From assembly GCA_965230345.1 (NCBI GenBank), contig CBDDKR010000002.1, positions 1,612,001 through 1,676,000 of the forward strand: DNA of 64,000 bases, given 5' to 3'. The notes under the pieces were generated by a model. It did no database searches. It had not been told where the DNA came from and worked only from the letters and a program-made list of their open reading frames with translations. This document shows positions 10,101-17,096 of this stretch, in pieces. Numbering within the stretch: the first letter of the stretch is position 1; each line of letters begins with the position of its first letter. The position numbers and the translations under genes were made by a program. The stretch is from JADKBO01 sp965230345. Its GTDB lineage: Bacteria > Bacteroidota > Bacteroidia > Chitinophagales > Saprospiraceae.

Positions 10101-10759
10101 GCATTTTCTTTAGTGCCTCTCAACTGTCCCCAAACTCCAGTACAAGCCAATGCCATATCATAAGTATGAAGATCTACTCCCATATTACGATTTGCCACAC
10201 CGACTGCTTCTTCACGAAATTCTGTAGGTTCGTGCTCAGTACCACATTTGGTGTACTTACTATCATTTGGTTCGCCATGATCTTTCACAAAGTAAGAAGC
10301 ATAATATGCACCAGTTGATCTTGAAACTTTATCTATGTAGATCTCACCTTCTGGAGTTCTTATAGTAGCATGAAAACCTCTTGGACTATACCCAAATCGA
10401 GCAATGCTTTTACCATCTTCACTCAGCCCTTTATAAGTCTTAATACTTGGATACTTATCCGCCAATTTCTTAGCCATTACTGGTGACTCATAAGTATAAA
10501 ACCGTTGAATCTCACCATTCGGCATGGGTAATTCAAATACGATATGATTACCTGATGTGAAATTATCATGAACAGCTTTCGATAAAACTTTCTCAACAGC
10601 TTGTTCATCCAACTCTAGTCCTGCATATCGCAAAGGCATATACATAGCATCATCGCTTCTTTGAGCGGATAAAGGAATATCAGATGACTGCCAATAACTT
10701 TGGGCACTTATTTGACCAACAGTCCATAAAATGAAAAAAAGATTAACTAATCTAATCAT
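7142..10759 (-). CDS. Secreted zinc metalloprotease with P-domain and T9SS type A sorting domain
   Basis: The 1205-residue protein starts with a signal peptide (to ~19) and a propeptide (~20-195). The reprolysin-like catalytic domain carries HEIGHQLSAQHTF (about residues 337-349), a zinc site with the third His in place, and a Met-turn STIMSYGGLCG (~377-387). Then come Ig-like segments, a fibronectin III-like region (~770-860), and a proprotein-convertase-type P domain (~862-1000, LTSPSGETIRLWDP and GLWELTIEDNKGG). A cadherin/CSPG-like repeat follows (ENTSDADFDAFHFVVEDG). The end is a type A sorting domain (LYPNPSSNYVNIEI... NGVYLVTLTDG) for T9SS export. It is expected to be a cell-surface or released endopeptidase for protein breakdown. 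It is monocistronic, with its own promoter box and terminator. Confidence 0.93.
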   Translation of the reverse strand: MIRLVNLFFILWTVGQISAQSYWQSSDIPLSAQRSDDAMYMPLRYAGLELDEQAVEKVLSKAVHDNFTSGNHIVFELPMPNGEIQRFYTYESPVMAKKLADKYPSIKTYKGLSEDGKSIARFGYSPRGFHATIRTPEGEIYIDKVSRSTGAYYASYFVKDHGEPNDSKYTKCGTEHEPTEFREEAVGVANRNMGVDLHTYDMALACTGVWGQLRGTKENALADMVTTVNRLNQIYENEAGFNLRLIADNDKLIQLDPTNDGYFNVTEGRSLLQQNTGRVNSLVGNGSYDIGHIYTNNCTDVGGVAALASICNNSNKAAGVTCHYASLLYITVQVASHEIGHQLSAQHTFNNCSDSSGDNSNASIGNDFEPGSGSTIMSYGGLCGQNNVQGNNDDYYNNASLVQIYNRTRNGGALGCAEKTPTDNITPEANIEIEDGFHIPVSTYFVLEGVGTDENDDNLTYCWEQKNGGGPTCDLGNPILQCAAFRSFRPVEEPYRFFPRPQRIFSNSGEATEVLPTYKRELTFRFTVRDNNPDAGMAHWDEINFNVDDSAGPFRVLSPGLSDVVEVGSNFDVTWDVANTDNALVNCQRVDIYLSLNKALHESDSDLILLAEGLPNNGKASVIVPSIAPTNQARILVKASNNIFFDVTDQNFIIEEASTPKAFFALDSYVQELCLPGSASAQINTAAIGGYQGSIAFSTEGMPTDITANFSSVSVNAGDNASVEFTISEDLPTGSYEWDIIGVSDSMDTIRRTFYVDVISTDFSDLMVLGPEDGLKGSAGLPTFNWQKASNATSYFFELATNPAFDPEDVVFSTEVQDTFYTVPSFLEKATVYYYRVKGLNVCGEGDYTFVRSLGTANLDCATFAALDVPIKISASSAQTVKSKVNIPSEGEISEVYIKNLIVQHDNFKDLKGRLTSPSGETIRLWDPSCPKSFQMNGSFNDNGSVFFNGCISTVNVYKPKDSLSRFVGENPKGLWELTIEDNKGGSGGEIKKFELEVCGAITSNPPVLVKNEVLQIQPFNRPKISFNYLLSEDVDNTPNELVYTLVKNVEHGELTNWGGKMEVGDKFTQYEIDEGRIYYENTSDADFDAFHFVVEDGNGGWIEITQFNIEIDESFPSSINDVDLESEVKLYPNPSSNYVNIEIGEKAKKLRTLIISDIHGKVLSKQGIHTGLHQINTTSLINGVYLVTLTDGKTRVMKKIVIQK

Positions 10760-11122
10760 AAAGTGAATGTTCTATTAAAGTTGTTAGAATATGAATTTCA
10801 AAGATAAAAAGAATATTCACTATGTTTATTAGTGGCTATGTATTCAGGGCGACTTAAGGCTAAATAGCCCTAGAATATTCAATAATATATTCCAAATATG
10901 CTAACCAAAAACTCCTTACCCTTGGATAGAACTCCTTAAATTTGATATGCTATACGGTTGAGATTAGTAAAATGTATTTAAGAAAACACTGTAAATCATC
11001 TTCATAAAGACAAGGTTATAAAGTGTGATTGAGGGCAATCCATCATGCTATTCTAGTTTTAGAATAACCAATAATACGATTCCAAGAAAATCGCGGTACT
11101 ACACTGCACCATTGAGACAAGA
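10760..11122. other. Intergenic region between metalloprotease and small unknown gene
   Basis: This holds the metalloprotease promoter box near 10.80 kb. I see no gene-like frame, strong hairpin or repeat in the rest. Confidence 0.5.
10799..10806 (-). promoter_or_regulatory. -7 box of the metalloprotease gene
   Basis: The minus strand reads TATCTTTG, an exact TAnnTTTG match, about 40 bases upstream of the start. No clear TTG lies at the expected -33 distance. Confidence 0.5.
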
Positions 11123-11467
11123 TTAATTCATATATTGACGATAAAAAAGTACACCTTTTTTGGCATCATATGATGGTGTAATTTCGGTGTTTAAAAGATA
11201 TCGTTTTAGGTCAGAATCCTTTACATTAATCAAATATACCTTACAACCTATGGCCCCCTTTAATTCTTTATTCGAATCTCTCCAAGTATAAGCCATTTCA
11301 GCTGCGGCTGCATTGAGATTTTTTTTCCACTTACGATGTACAACGACCTCTATGTGAAAAACACCATTTTGATACTTCAATAATTTCGAAGAAAGTCCTT
11401 TTTCTGCACGATAATAATTCTCAGTATGTACGAAGTGCCTCTTGTTTATTCTCTCAATATCCATCAT
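11123..11467 (-). CDS. Hypothetical protein, 114 residues
   Basis: I do not recognise this protein. It is basic, soluble-looking, with no signal peptide or membrane segment, and has alternating hydrophobic stretches (VFHIEVVVHRKW, AIGCKVYLINV) suggesting an alpha/beta fold. There is a KNLNAAAAEMAYTWRDSN helix in the middle. It lies 68 bases downstream of pth in the same direction, so it may be the last gene of the purF-pth transcript. It looks coding by length and composition, but its function cannot be guessed from context. Confidence 0.6.
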   Translation of the reverse strand: MMDIERINKRHFVHTENYYRAEKGLSSKLLKYQNGVFHIEVVVHRKWKKNLNAAAAEMAYTWRDSNKELKGAIGCKVYLINVKDSDLKRYLLNTEITPSYDAKKGVLFYRQYMN

Positions 11468-11535
11468 AATTTGAAAGATGCAAAAGACATGCCAAAATAC
11501 TCCTGAAATACTTCAAGGCACTAGATTATCATTAA

Positions 11536-12177
11536 TCAATCTAACTTCAACGGCTTGTTGTATTTCTCCATGGTAAACTTAAGTCCAATTGAAGCGAAGG
11601 ACAAACATCCAGAGGCGGCATGAGGAACTAGTTTTGACAACAAGTTTTGTTCTTCGCTAGACCATTTACCTAATACAAAATTCACTTGCTGCCCTTTATG
11701 AAAATCACTTCCTATGCCAAATCTTAACCTAGCATAATCTTGTCCTTGCAAATGCGCATTTATATCTTTGAGACCATTATGTCCTCCATCGCTGCCCTTT
11801 CCTCGAAGTCTGAGTGTTCCAAACTTTAAATTAAGATCATCCAATACAACTAAGACCCTATCCTTGGGAATTTTATGTTTGGTCATCCAATATTGCACGG
11901 ACTTACCACTGCGATTCATATATGTAGTAGGCTTTATCAGCACCAATGATCGACCTTTAAACTTTGCCATAGCCACATGAGCCAATGTATCCAACTTAAA
12001 GCTTGCACCACATTTTTCCGCTATTTCATCCAACACATCAAAACCTATGTTATGACGAGTATTATCATATTCTCCACCAATATTTCCTAAACCAACTATA
12101 AGATACTTCATATCGTCTTCAACTATACTATCCTCTTGTTCTTGACCAAAAAAACTTTTAATAAATCGTAGTAACAT
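11536..12177 (-). CDS. pth: Peptidyl-tRNA hydrolase
   Basis: The 213-residue protein has the Pth family core starting at MKYLIVGLGNIGGEYDNTRH (residue 23). It includes the catalytic His (H42 in RHNIGFDVLD), KPTTYMNRSGKSV and VLDDLNLKFGTLRLR. It recycles peptidyl-tRNA dropped from the ribosome. An alternative start at that internal Met would remove a 22-residue acidic N-terminal piece; I keep the long form because the upstream Met is only six bases after purF, and similar extensions occur in Bacteroidota Pth proteins as I recall. Probably co-transcribed with purF. Confidence 0.93.
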   Translation of the reverse strand: MLLRFIKSFFGQEQEDSIVEDDMKYLIVGLGNIGGEYDNTRHNIGFDVLDEIAEKCGASFKLDTLAHVAMAKFKGRSLVLIKPTTYMNRSGKSVQYWMTKHKIPKDRVLVVLDDLNLKFGTLRLRGKGSDGGHNGLKDINAHLQGQDYARLRFGIGSDFHKGQQVNFVLGKWSSEEQNLLSKLVPHAASGCLSFASIGLKFTMEKYNKPLKLD

Positions 12178-12183
12178 TTTATT

Positions 12184-14076
12184 TTAATACGCTCTTTTAT
12201 CTACGCCTTCATAAAAATTAATAAATGCTCTATTTACTACACGAACTCCACCAAGTGTTGGATAGTTCCCTGAGAAATACCAATCTCCTAGGTGATTAGG
12301 ACAAGCTTTGTGTAATCCTTCCACTGTTTGATAGATTACTTCAATTTCTGGTTTGATATCTTTAGGTGTGATAATTTCAGCAATTTTCTTAGATACTGCC
12401 TCGTACTCAAATTCTTTGTAAAGTTGTTGTACTATATTCTTTTGCTCCGTTATAGGCTTTTGCTCTTCTGCTTTACATTCTAAGTACACCTTCTCTAGTA
12501 AATCCATTTTGTCATTTTCCTTAAGCAACTCGACCAAGGCTTTAAATGCGACAAAATCTTTCATCTTGCTCATATCTATACCATAGCAATCTGGGTATCT
12601 AATCTGAGGTGCAGATGAAACGATGATAATCTTCTTAGGTTTGAGCCTAGATAATATAAAAATAATCGTATCTCTAAGAGTTGTCCCTCTTACAATTGAA
12701 TCATCGATAAGGACTAAAGTGTCAACCTCATTGTTCACAATACCATAGGTCACATCATAAACATGAGATACCAATTCACCACGGACGACATCATTTGCGA
12801 TAAAGGTCCTAAGCTTTTCATCTTTTATAACCAATTTCTCTATTCTAGGTCGAATAGACATTATCTTTTTAAACTCATCATCGCTACCGTTAGGTCCCAA
12901 CTCTTTGAGCTTCTTTATTCGAATGTCATCAGCGGCTTTATTCAAGCCATCCATCATTCCAAAAAACGAAACTTCTGCAGTATTGGGTATAAATGAAAAT
13001 ATCGTATTATCCAGATCATTATCTATCGACTTCATAATCTCAGGAACAAGAAATTCTCCTAGCCTTTTTCGTTCTAGATAAATATCCCGATCCGTACCTC
13101 TTGAGAAGTAAATTCGTTCGAAAGAACAAGCCTTTCTTGGAAGTGGCTCTTTGATTTGTGGCACTTCTATTTGGCCATCTTTTTTGACTATAAATGCATG
13201 ACCTGGCTCAAGTTCTTTAATTTGAAACCACCTGCAACCAAGTGCCGTCTGAATTGCTGGTCGTTCTGATGCCACAATGGCAATTTCGTCATCATGATAG
13301 TAGAATGCTGGTCGTATTCCTGCCGGATCACGCATAACAAAGGCATCTCCATGCCCTACCAAACCCGCTATAACATAACCCCCATCAAATTTTCGCGTAC
13401 TTCGAGTCAATAGTCTTGCTACATCAAGCTCTTTTTCTATAAATTTATTAATGTCAATATTATTGTAACCAGCCTGTTTGTAACGATCAAAAATCAACTG
13501 AACTTCATCATCCAAAAAGTGTCCAATCTTTTCCATTACAGTAATGGTATCTGACATTTCCTTAGGGTACTGGCCAAAGGATAACAACTCTTGAAATAAT
13601 TCATCAATATTGGTCATATTGAAATTACCCGCACAGACTAAGTTTCGACTTATCCAATTGTTTTGTCTTAAAAAAGGGTGAACCGTTTCAATATTGTTTA
13701 CACCGTGAGTTCCATATCTTAAGTGTCCTAAAAGCAATTCACCTGTATACCCTACATTCTTTTTCAGCCAATCAACATCATTTAATTGATCAGGAGAAAG
13801 ACCATCAAAATTGGCAAAGATTTGTTCAAAAAGATCTTTGAGGTAAGTACTCCCGATGCTTCTTTTTCTTGAAATATATCTATTCCCTGGGGGCAAATCA
13901 AATTTGATGGTTGCCACACCTGCCCCATCTTGGCCTCTATTTCTCTGTTTTTGCAACAAAATTTGCAACTTATTCAATCCATAAAGAGGCGTACCATACT
14001 TATCTCTATAATATTCTAAAGGTTTTAGCAGTCTTACCATTGCTAATCCACACTCATGTTTGATTTGATCACTCAT
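12184..14076 (-). CDS. purF: Amidophosphoribosyltransferase (long Bacteroidota form)
   Basis: At 630 residues this is the long PurF variant. The glutaminase (Ntn) domain starts with an eight-residue propeptide, so the catalytic nucleophile is C9 in HECGLAMVRL. Residues ~45-60 hold QRNRGQDGAG. The phosphoribosyltransferase domain has the PRPP loop VLIDDSIVRGTTLRDT around residues 449-464. It makes phosphoribosylamine, the first committed step of purine synthesis. Inserts in the middle and a long C-terminal tail ending near GNYPTLGGVRVVNRAF explain the size. A -7 promoter box and a short inverted repeat lie upstream; pth follows after six bases. Confidence 0.93.
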   Translation of the reverse strand: MSDQIKHECGLAMVRLLKPLEYYRDKYGTPLYGLNKLQILLQKQRNRGQDGAGVATIKFDLPPGNRYISRKRSIGSTYLKDLFEQIFANFDGLSPDQLNDVDWLKKNVGYTGELLLGHLRYGTHGVNNIETVHPFLRQNNWISRNLVCAGNFNMTNIDELFQELLSFGQYPKEMSDTITVMEKIGHFLDDEVQLIFDRYKQAGYNNIDINKFIEKELDVARLLTRSTRKFDGGYVIAGLVGHGDAFVMRDPAGIRPAFYYHDDEIAIVASERPAIQTALGCRWFQIKELEPGHAFIVKKDGQIEVPQIKEPLPRKACSFERIYFSRGTDRDIYLERKRLGEFLVPEIMKSIDNDLDNTIFSFIPNTAEVSFFGMMDGLNKAADDIRIKKLKELGPNGSDDEFKKIMSIRPRIEKLVIKDEKLRTFIANDVVRGELVSHVYDVTYGIVNNEVDTLVLIDDSIVRGTTLRDTIIFILSRLKPKKIIIVSSAPQIRYPDCYGIDMSKMKDFVAFKALVELLKENDKMDLLEKVYLECKAEEQKPITEQKNIVQQLYKEFEYEAVSKKIAEIITPKDIKPEIEVIYQTVEGLHKACPNHLGDWYFSGNYPTLGGVRVVNRAFINFYEGVDKRAY

Positions 14077-14098
14077 GTTTATTCTTTAGTATTGTATT

Positions 14099-14116
14099 AT
14101 AGTTCTTTCGAACTAT
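14099..14116. promoter_or_regulatory. Inverted repeat in the purF leader
   Basis: ATAGTTCTTTCGAACTAT is a perfect palindrome with 7-bp arms and a 4-base centre, between the -7 box and the purF start. It could be an operator or an RNA hairpin in the leader. No regulator is next to it. Confidence 0.4.
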
Positions 14117-14134
14117 GGTTGATGTATCAAAGCA

Positions 14135-14142
14135 CAAAATTA
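14135..14142 (-). promoter_or_regulatory. -7 box of purF
   Basis: The minus strand reads TAATTTTG, an exact TAnnTTTG match about 60 bases upstream of purF. There is no clear TTG at -33. Confidence 0.45.
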
Positions 14143-14513
14143 ACCTAAAAACTATAAATGACATCATTCTTTATTAGTTTTGAAGTGCATTTATTCCATT
14201 GTTGTTTTCAGAGTAGTAGTTTAATTATAGTTGCAAATACTTAACATTCAAAATGGCGTTTTCATTCATAACAATAAAGTGAATAAGTGTAACAAAAAAA
14301 AGCTATTAAACATCTAAATACAAGTATGAAACATACTAAGGATAAGTTAATTAAATACTCTATAAGCGAATCTACTTAAGCCTATTCTAACATGACTAAT
14401 ATTCAACTTGCTCAAGCGAAAAAAGAGGATGCCGACTTCATTTGGAGTATAATCCAATTCGCCATTGATCAAAGAAAAGCTGACGGTAGTGATCAATGGC
14501 AGGATGGATATCC

Positions 14514-14518
14514 TAATA
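14514..14518. repeat. Left 5-bp target-site duplication (TAATA)
   Basis: TAATA directly precedes the left terminal repeat of the IS; the same five bases follow the right end at 15566-15570. Confidence 0.85.
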
Positions 14519-15565
14519 ACCTGAGTTCGATTAATATTTGACTGATAATAAGGGTTTTATATATTGTTAAATACCCTTATTAATTGTGAGAAAATAAGGA
14601 ATAGTTGTACCTTAACACTTGACTATCAATTAATTAACAGAGCTATTCCTTATGATTCTTAAAGAGCAAATTACTAATATTTTCTGTGTTGTGGATGAAT
14701 TTGTGATCGAATTTGAAAATCACCTTGACCAACACAGTATTGGAAACAAACCCAAGCGTAAACCTAAATTAAACACTTCCGAGGTGATGACAATAATGAT
14801 TCTATTTCAATTGAGTGGCATACGATGTTTCAAATGGTTTTATAATCAATATCTCGTCAAACATTTGTCCTCAGAATTTCCCAATCTCGTTTCTTATAAT
14901 CGTTTTGTAGAACTTCAGAAAAAAGCATTATTACCCATGGCCTTGTTCGCAAAGACATGTTGTTTAGGAAGCTGTACTGGTATATCTTTTGTTGACTCTA
15001 CTCCCATAAGGGTATGTAAAAACAAACGGATTTTTAATCATAAAGTATTTAAGAATATTGCGACAAGGGGGAAGTCCACAATGGGATATTTCTTTGGCTT
15101 TAAACTTCATTTAGTTGTTAATGAATATGGCCAAGTGATTGATTTTCAGATCACTCAAGCAAATGTTGATGATCGTACACCGTTAAAGGGTAATTTGTTA
15201 AAAAGGATCTGGGGCAAACTGTATGGAGATAAAGGCTATGTGAGCAAGCAACTTACAGAAGTGCTTTTTGATAATGGCATACATCTGGTAACAGGGATAC
15301 GTAAAAACATGAAAAACTCTTTGATGCCTTTAATCGATAAGATAATGCTACGCAAACGTAGCATCATTGAAACGATCAACGATCAATTAAAAAACATTTG
15401 TATGATAGAACATTCTCGCCATCGTTCATTCCACAATTTTATTAATAATCTCTTAGCTGGATTAATTGCATACTCTTTCTTGCCAAAAAAGCCCACAATC
15501 AAATTATATCAGTTTTCACCACAAAATTCTTCGCAATTAGCTCTATTTTAATATCGAACTTAGGT
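14519..15565 (+). mobile_element. IS982-family insertion sequence, 1047 bp
   Basis: The ends are imperfect inverted repeats: ACCTGAGTTCGAT on the left and, read inward, ACCTAAGTTCGAT on the right. It carries one transposase gene and is flanked by TAATA direct repeats. Size and transposase type fit the IS982 family. A small inner repeat pair, AATAAGGGTTTTAT / AATACCCTTATT (14547-14582), forms a hairpin ahead of the transposase. Confidence 0.92.
14652..15551 (+). CDS. IS982-family transposase
   Basis: The 299-residue protein has the IS982 layout: an N-terminal helical region with SEFPNLVSYNRFVELQ (about residues 74-89), then a DDE catalytic domain. The first acidic residue is in GISFVDSTPIRVC, the second in KLYGDKGYVSK, and the Glu in RSIIETINDQLKN near the C-terminus. 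FFGFKLHLVVNEYGQVIDF lies between. Length is normal and no frameshift is seen, so the element may be active. The start is the ATG just after TTAACAGAGCTATTCCTT. Confidence 0.93.
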   Translation: MILKEQITNIFCVVDEFVIEFENHLDQHSIGNKPKRKPKLNTSEVMTIMILFQLSGIRCFKWFYNQYLVKHLSSEFPNLVSYNRFVELQKKALLPMALFAKTCCLGSCTGISFVDSTPIRVCKNKRIFNHKVFKNIATRGKSTMGYFFGFKLHLVVNEYGQVIDFQITQANVDDRTPLKGNLLKRIWGKLYGDKGYVSKQLTEVLFDNGIHLVTGIRKNMKNSLMPLIDKIMLRKRSIIETINDQLKNICMIEHSRHRSFHNFINNLLAGLIAYSFLPKKPTIKLYQFSPQNSSQLALF

Positions 15566-15570
15566 TAATA
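15566..15570. repeat. Right 5-bp target-site duplication (TAATA)
   Basis: TAATA follows the right IS end, matching the left copy at 14514-14518. Confidence 0.85.
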
Positions 15571-15975
15571 TAGATACGATACAACAAGACATACTGGATG
15601 GAAATGGATACTGCTTAACCATTGACTATAACATTGCGGCATATTTGGCCATAAAAATTAATGACGAACCAGCATATGATAATCTAAAAGGAACTTGGAT
15701 CAGCAATGGCGACTTTATTGTTGCCCATCGCGTTGCAGTTGCGCCAGATTTTGTTGGACAACGAATTGGAACTAAGATTTTTCAGTTATTAGAATCGTTT
15801 GCTGCGGAAAGAAATATCCAAAGTATTAAAGTGGATACTAACTTTGACAATCAAGCTATGTTGAAAATTATGAAAAGACTTAATTACCAATTTTGCGGAT
15901 ACGTATATTATAGACAATCCGAAAGGCTAGCATTCGAGAAAATATTGACTTTATAAAAAATAAATTAATCTTTGA

Positions 15976-16278
15976 AAAAATAAGCCTAATGTTCTTACAT
16001 TTAAAACTTACATCTTAGTACTTACAATATCTCTCCGAGCTGCTAAGTATAATTTACTGCCAAGAATAATGTCAATAGAATGGATCGGCATCAACTCATT
16101 ATTCATTTATTTGTATCATGTATTTCCGATCCTATTGACAAAAGAGTTAATACATGATAGAGACACTCCTCTTTACTTTATGGCTATATCATTCTTTACT
16201 CTTGGACTCATTTCATTATACATTTTGCTTTCAAAGTTTTCATTGCTTCGAAAATATGTCTTCGGGTTAAAAGAATAG
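15976..16278 (+). pseudogene. Remnant of an acyltransferase-3-like membrane protein (C-terminal part)
   Basis: The frame is open from 15976 and ends at 16278. It includes PRIMSIEWIGINSLFIYLYH, which resembles the C-terminal membrane segments of acyltransferase-3 family proteins (conserved WIGxNSLxIYLYH). It then has two further membrane segments. The ATG at 16069 would give only 69 residues. Full family members exceed 300 residues, so the N-terminal two thirds are gone and the piece follows directly after the GNAT stop. I treat it as a decayed fragment; a short membrane peptide from 16069 is possible but unlikely to be functional. Confidence 0.6.
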
Positions 16279-16473
16279 CCATCGTTCATAAATGTGTCCT
16301 TTTAAGATGAAAACAAGGCCAATCAAAACGAAAGAGTTGAATTAAGAGGCTTAATTACTATTGCGACAACAGCTTATCTAAGCCAATCTACAATTCATGC
16401 TCTATTCTTACACACTTCATCGAATAGAAATGGAAACCCATAAACCAATCAAAGTTTCCAAAGGTTTGTTTCG

Positions 16474-16481
16474 TATCTTTG
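16474..16481 (+). promoter_or_regulatory. -7 box of the TetR/efflux operon
   Basis: TATCTTTG matches TAnnTTTG exactly. It overlaps a possible TTG start (16479), which rules that start out and leaves the ATG at 16491, so the leader is very short. No clear -33 TTG is seen. Confidence 0.6.
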
Positions 16482-16490
16482 CATTCAAAT

Positions 16491-17093
16491 ATGGAAATTC
16501 AAAACAAAATACTGAATCATTGCAATGAACTGTTCATGAAATTTGGTTTCAAAACGGTTAGTATGGACGACATTGCTAAATCTTTAGGCATATCGAAGAA
16601 AACAATATACAAGTATTTCGAGACCAAAGACATTCTTGTCGAAAAGACTGTAGATCAGTTTATTGAAAAAGATCATAAGCAAATCAAAGAGATTATAGAA
16701 AACAGTCAGGGCGCTATTGATGAAATAATTTCGATTGCATCCTATATTCTGAAAATATTTCAAAAAATGAGTCCTCGTCTCATTTTTGATTTGCAAAAAT
16801 ACTATCCCAATGTATGGGATAAAGTGCAAGACTGTCAAAAATCTTTTGTGTTTGACAAAATCAGACTAAACTTAGAAAAAGGCATTGAACAAGGTCATTA
16901 CCGAACAGACATGAATCCCAATATAGTTGCTAAATTCTATATGATATTAGCCAAAGAGGTAGTAAATATATCTCATTTTGATAATGGAGAGATACGGGTC
17001 TCAACAATTTACAAACAATTGATAAAATATCATCTCAATGGGATTTTATCTGAAAAAGGCAAGGAATTTTTAATCTATCAAGAAATATTATAA
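16491..17093 (+). CDS. TetR/AcrR-family transcriptional regulator
   Basis: The 200-residue protein starts MEIQNKILNHCNELFMKFG and has the TetR helix-turn-helix at about residues 1-47 (FKTVSMDDIAKSLGISKKTIYKYFETKD). An all-helical ligand/dimer domain follows. It is the first gene of the efflux operon and is likely a local repressor released by a drug or lipid-like compound; the ligand is unknown. The upstream TTG at 16479 in the same frame lies inside the -7 box, so I chose the ATG. TolC follows after three bases. Confidence 0.92.
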   Translation: MEIQNKILNHCNELFMKFGFKTVSMDDIAKSLGISKKTIYKYFETKDILVEKTVDQFIEKDHKQIKEIIENSQGAIDEIISIASYILKIFQKMSPRLIFDLQKYYPNVWDKVQDCQKSFVFDKIRLNLEKGIEQGHYRTDMNPNIVAKFYMILAKEVVNISHFDNGEIRVSTIYKQLIKYHLNGILSEKGKEFLIYQEIL

Positions 17094-17096
17094 ACG

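Larger units (their letters stand above)
14077..14391. other. Intergenic region between purF and the disrupted GNAT gene
   Basis: This divergent region holds the purF promoter box and palindrome near its left end. I see no further gene or clear promoter for the GNAT gene. Confidence 0.5.
14392..15956 (+). pseudogene. GNAT-family N-acetyltransferase interrupted by an IS982-family element
   Basis: The 5' part (14392-14518) reads MTNIQLAQAKKEDADFIWSI... DQWQDGYPN, and the 3' part (from 15571) resumes in the same frame as DTIQQDILDGNGYCL and ends at 15956. The insertion sits between identical TAATA copies. Removing the element plus one copy joins 127 + 386 bases into an uninterrupted 170-codon gene. 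The 3' part has the GNAT acetyl-CoA loop (VAPDFVGQRIGTKIF) and VDTNFDNQAMLKIMKRLNYQFCG, typical of small acetyltransferases. No other stop or frameshift is visible, so the disruption looks recent. The 3' part alone could begin at an internal Met (15645) but lacks the N-terminal strands and is probably inactive. Confidence 0.9.

Noticed and set aside
16279..16473. Possible further remnant of an acyltransferase or other gene
   Set aside because: No frame of useful length or motif is visible before the TetR promoter box.
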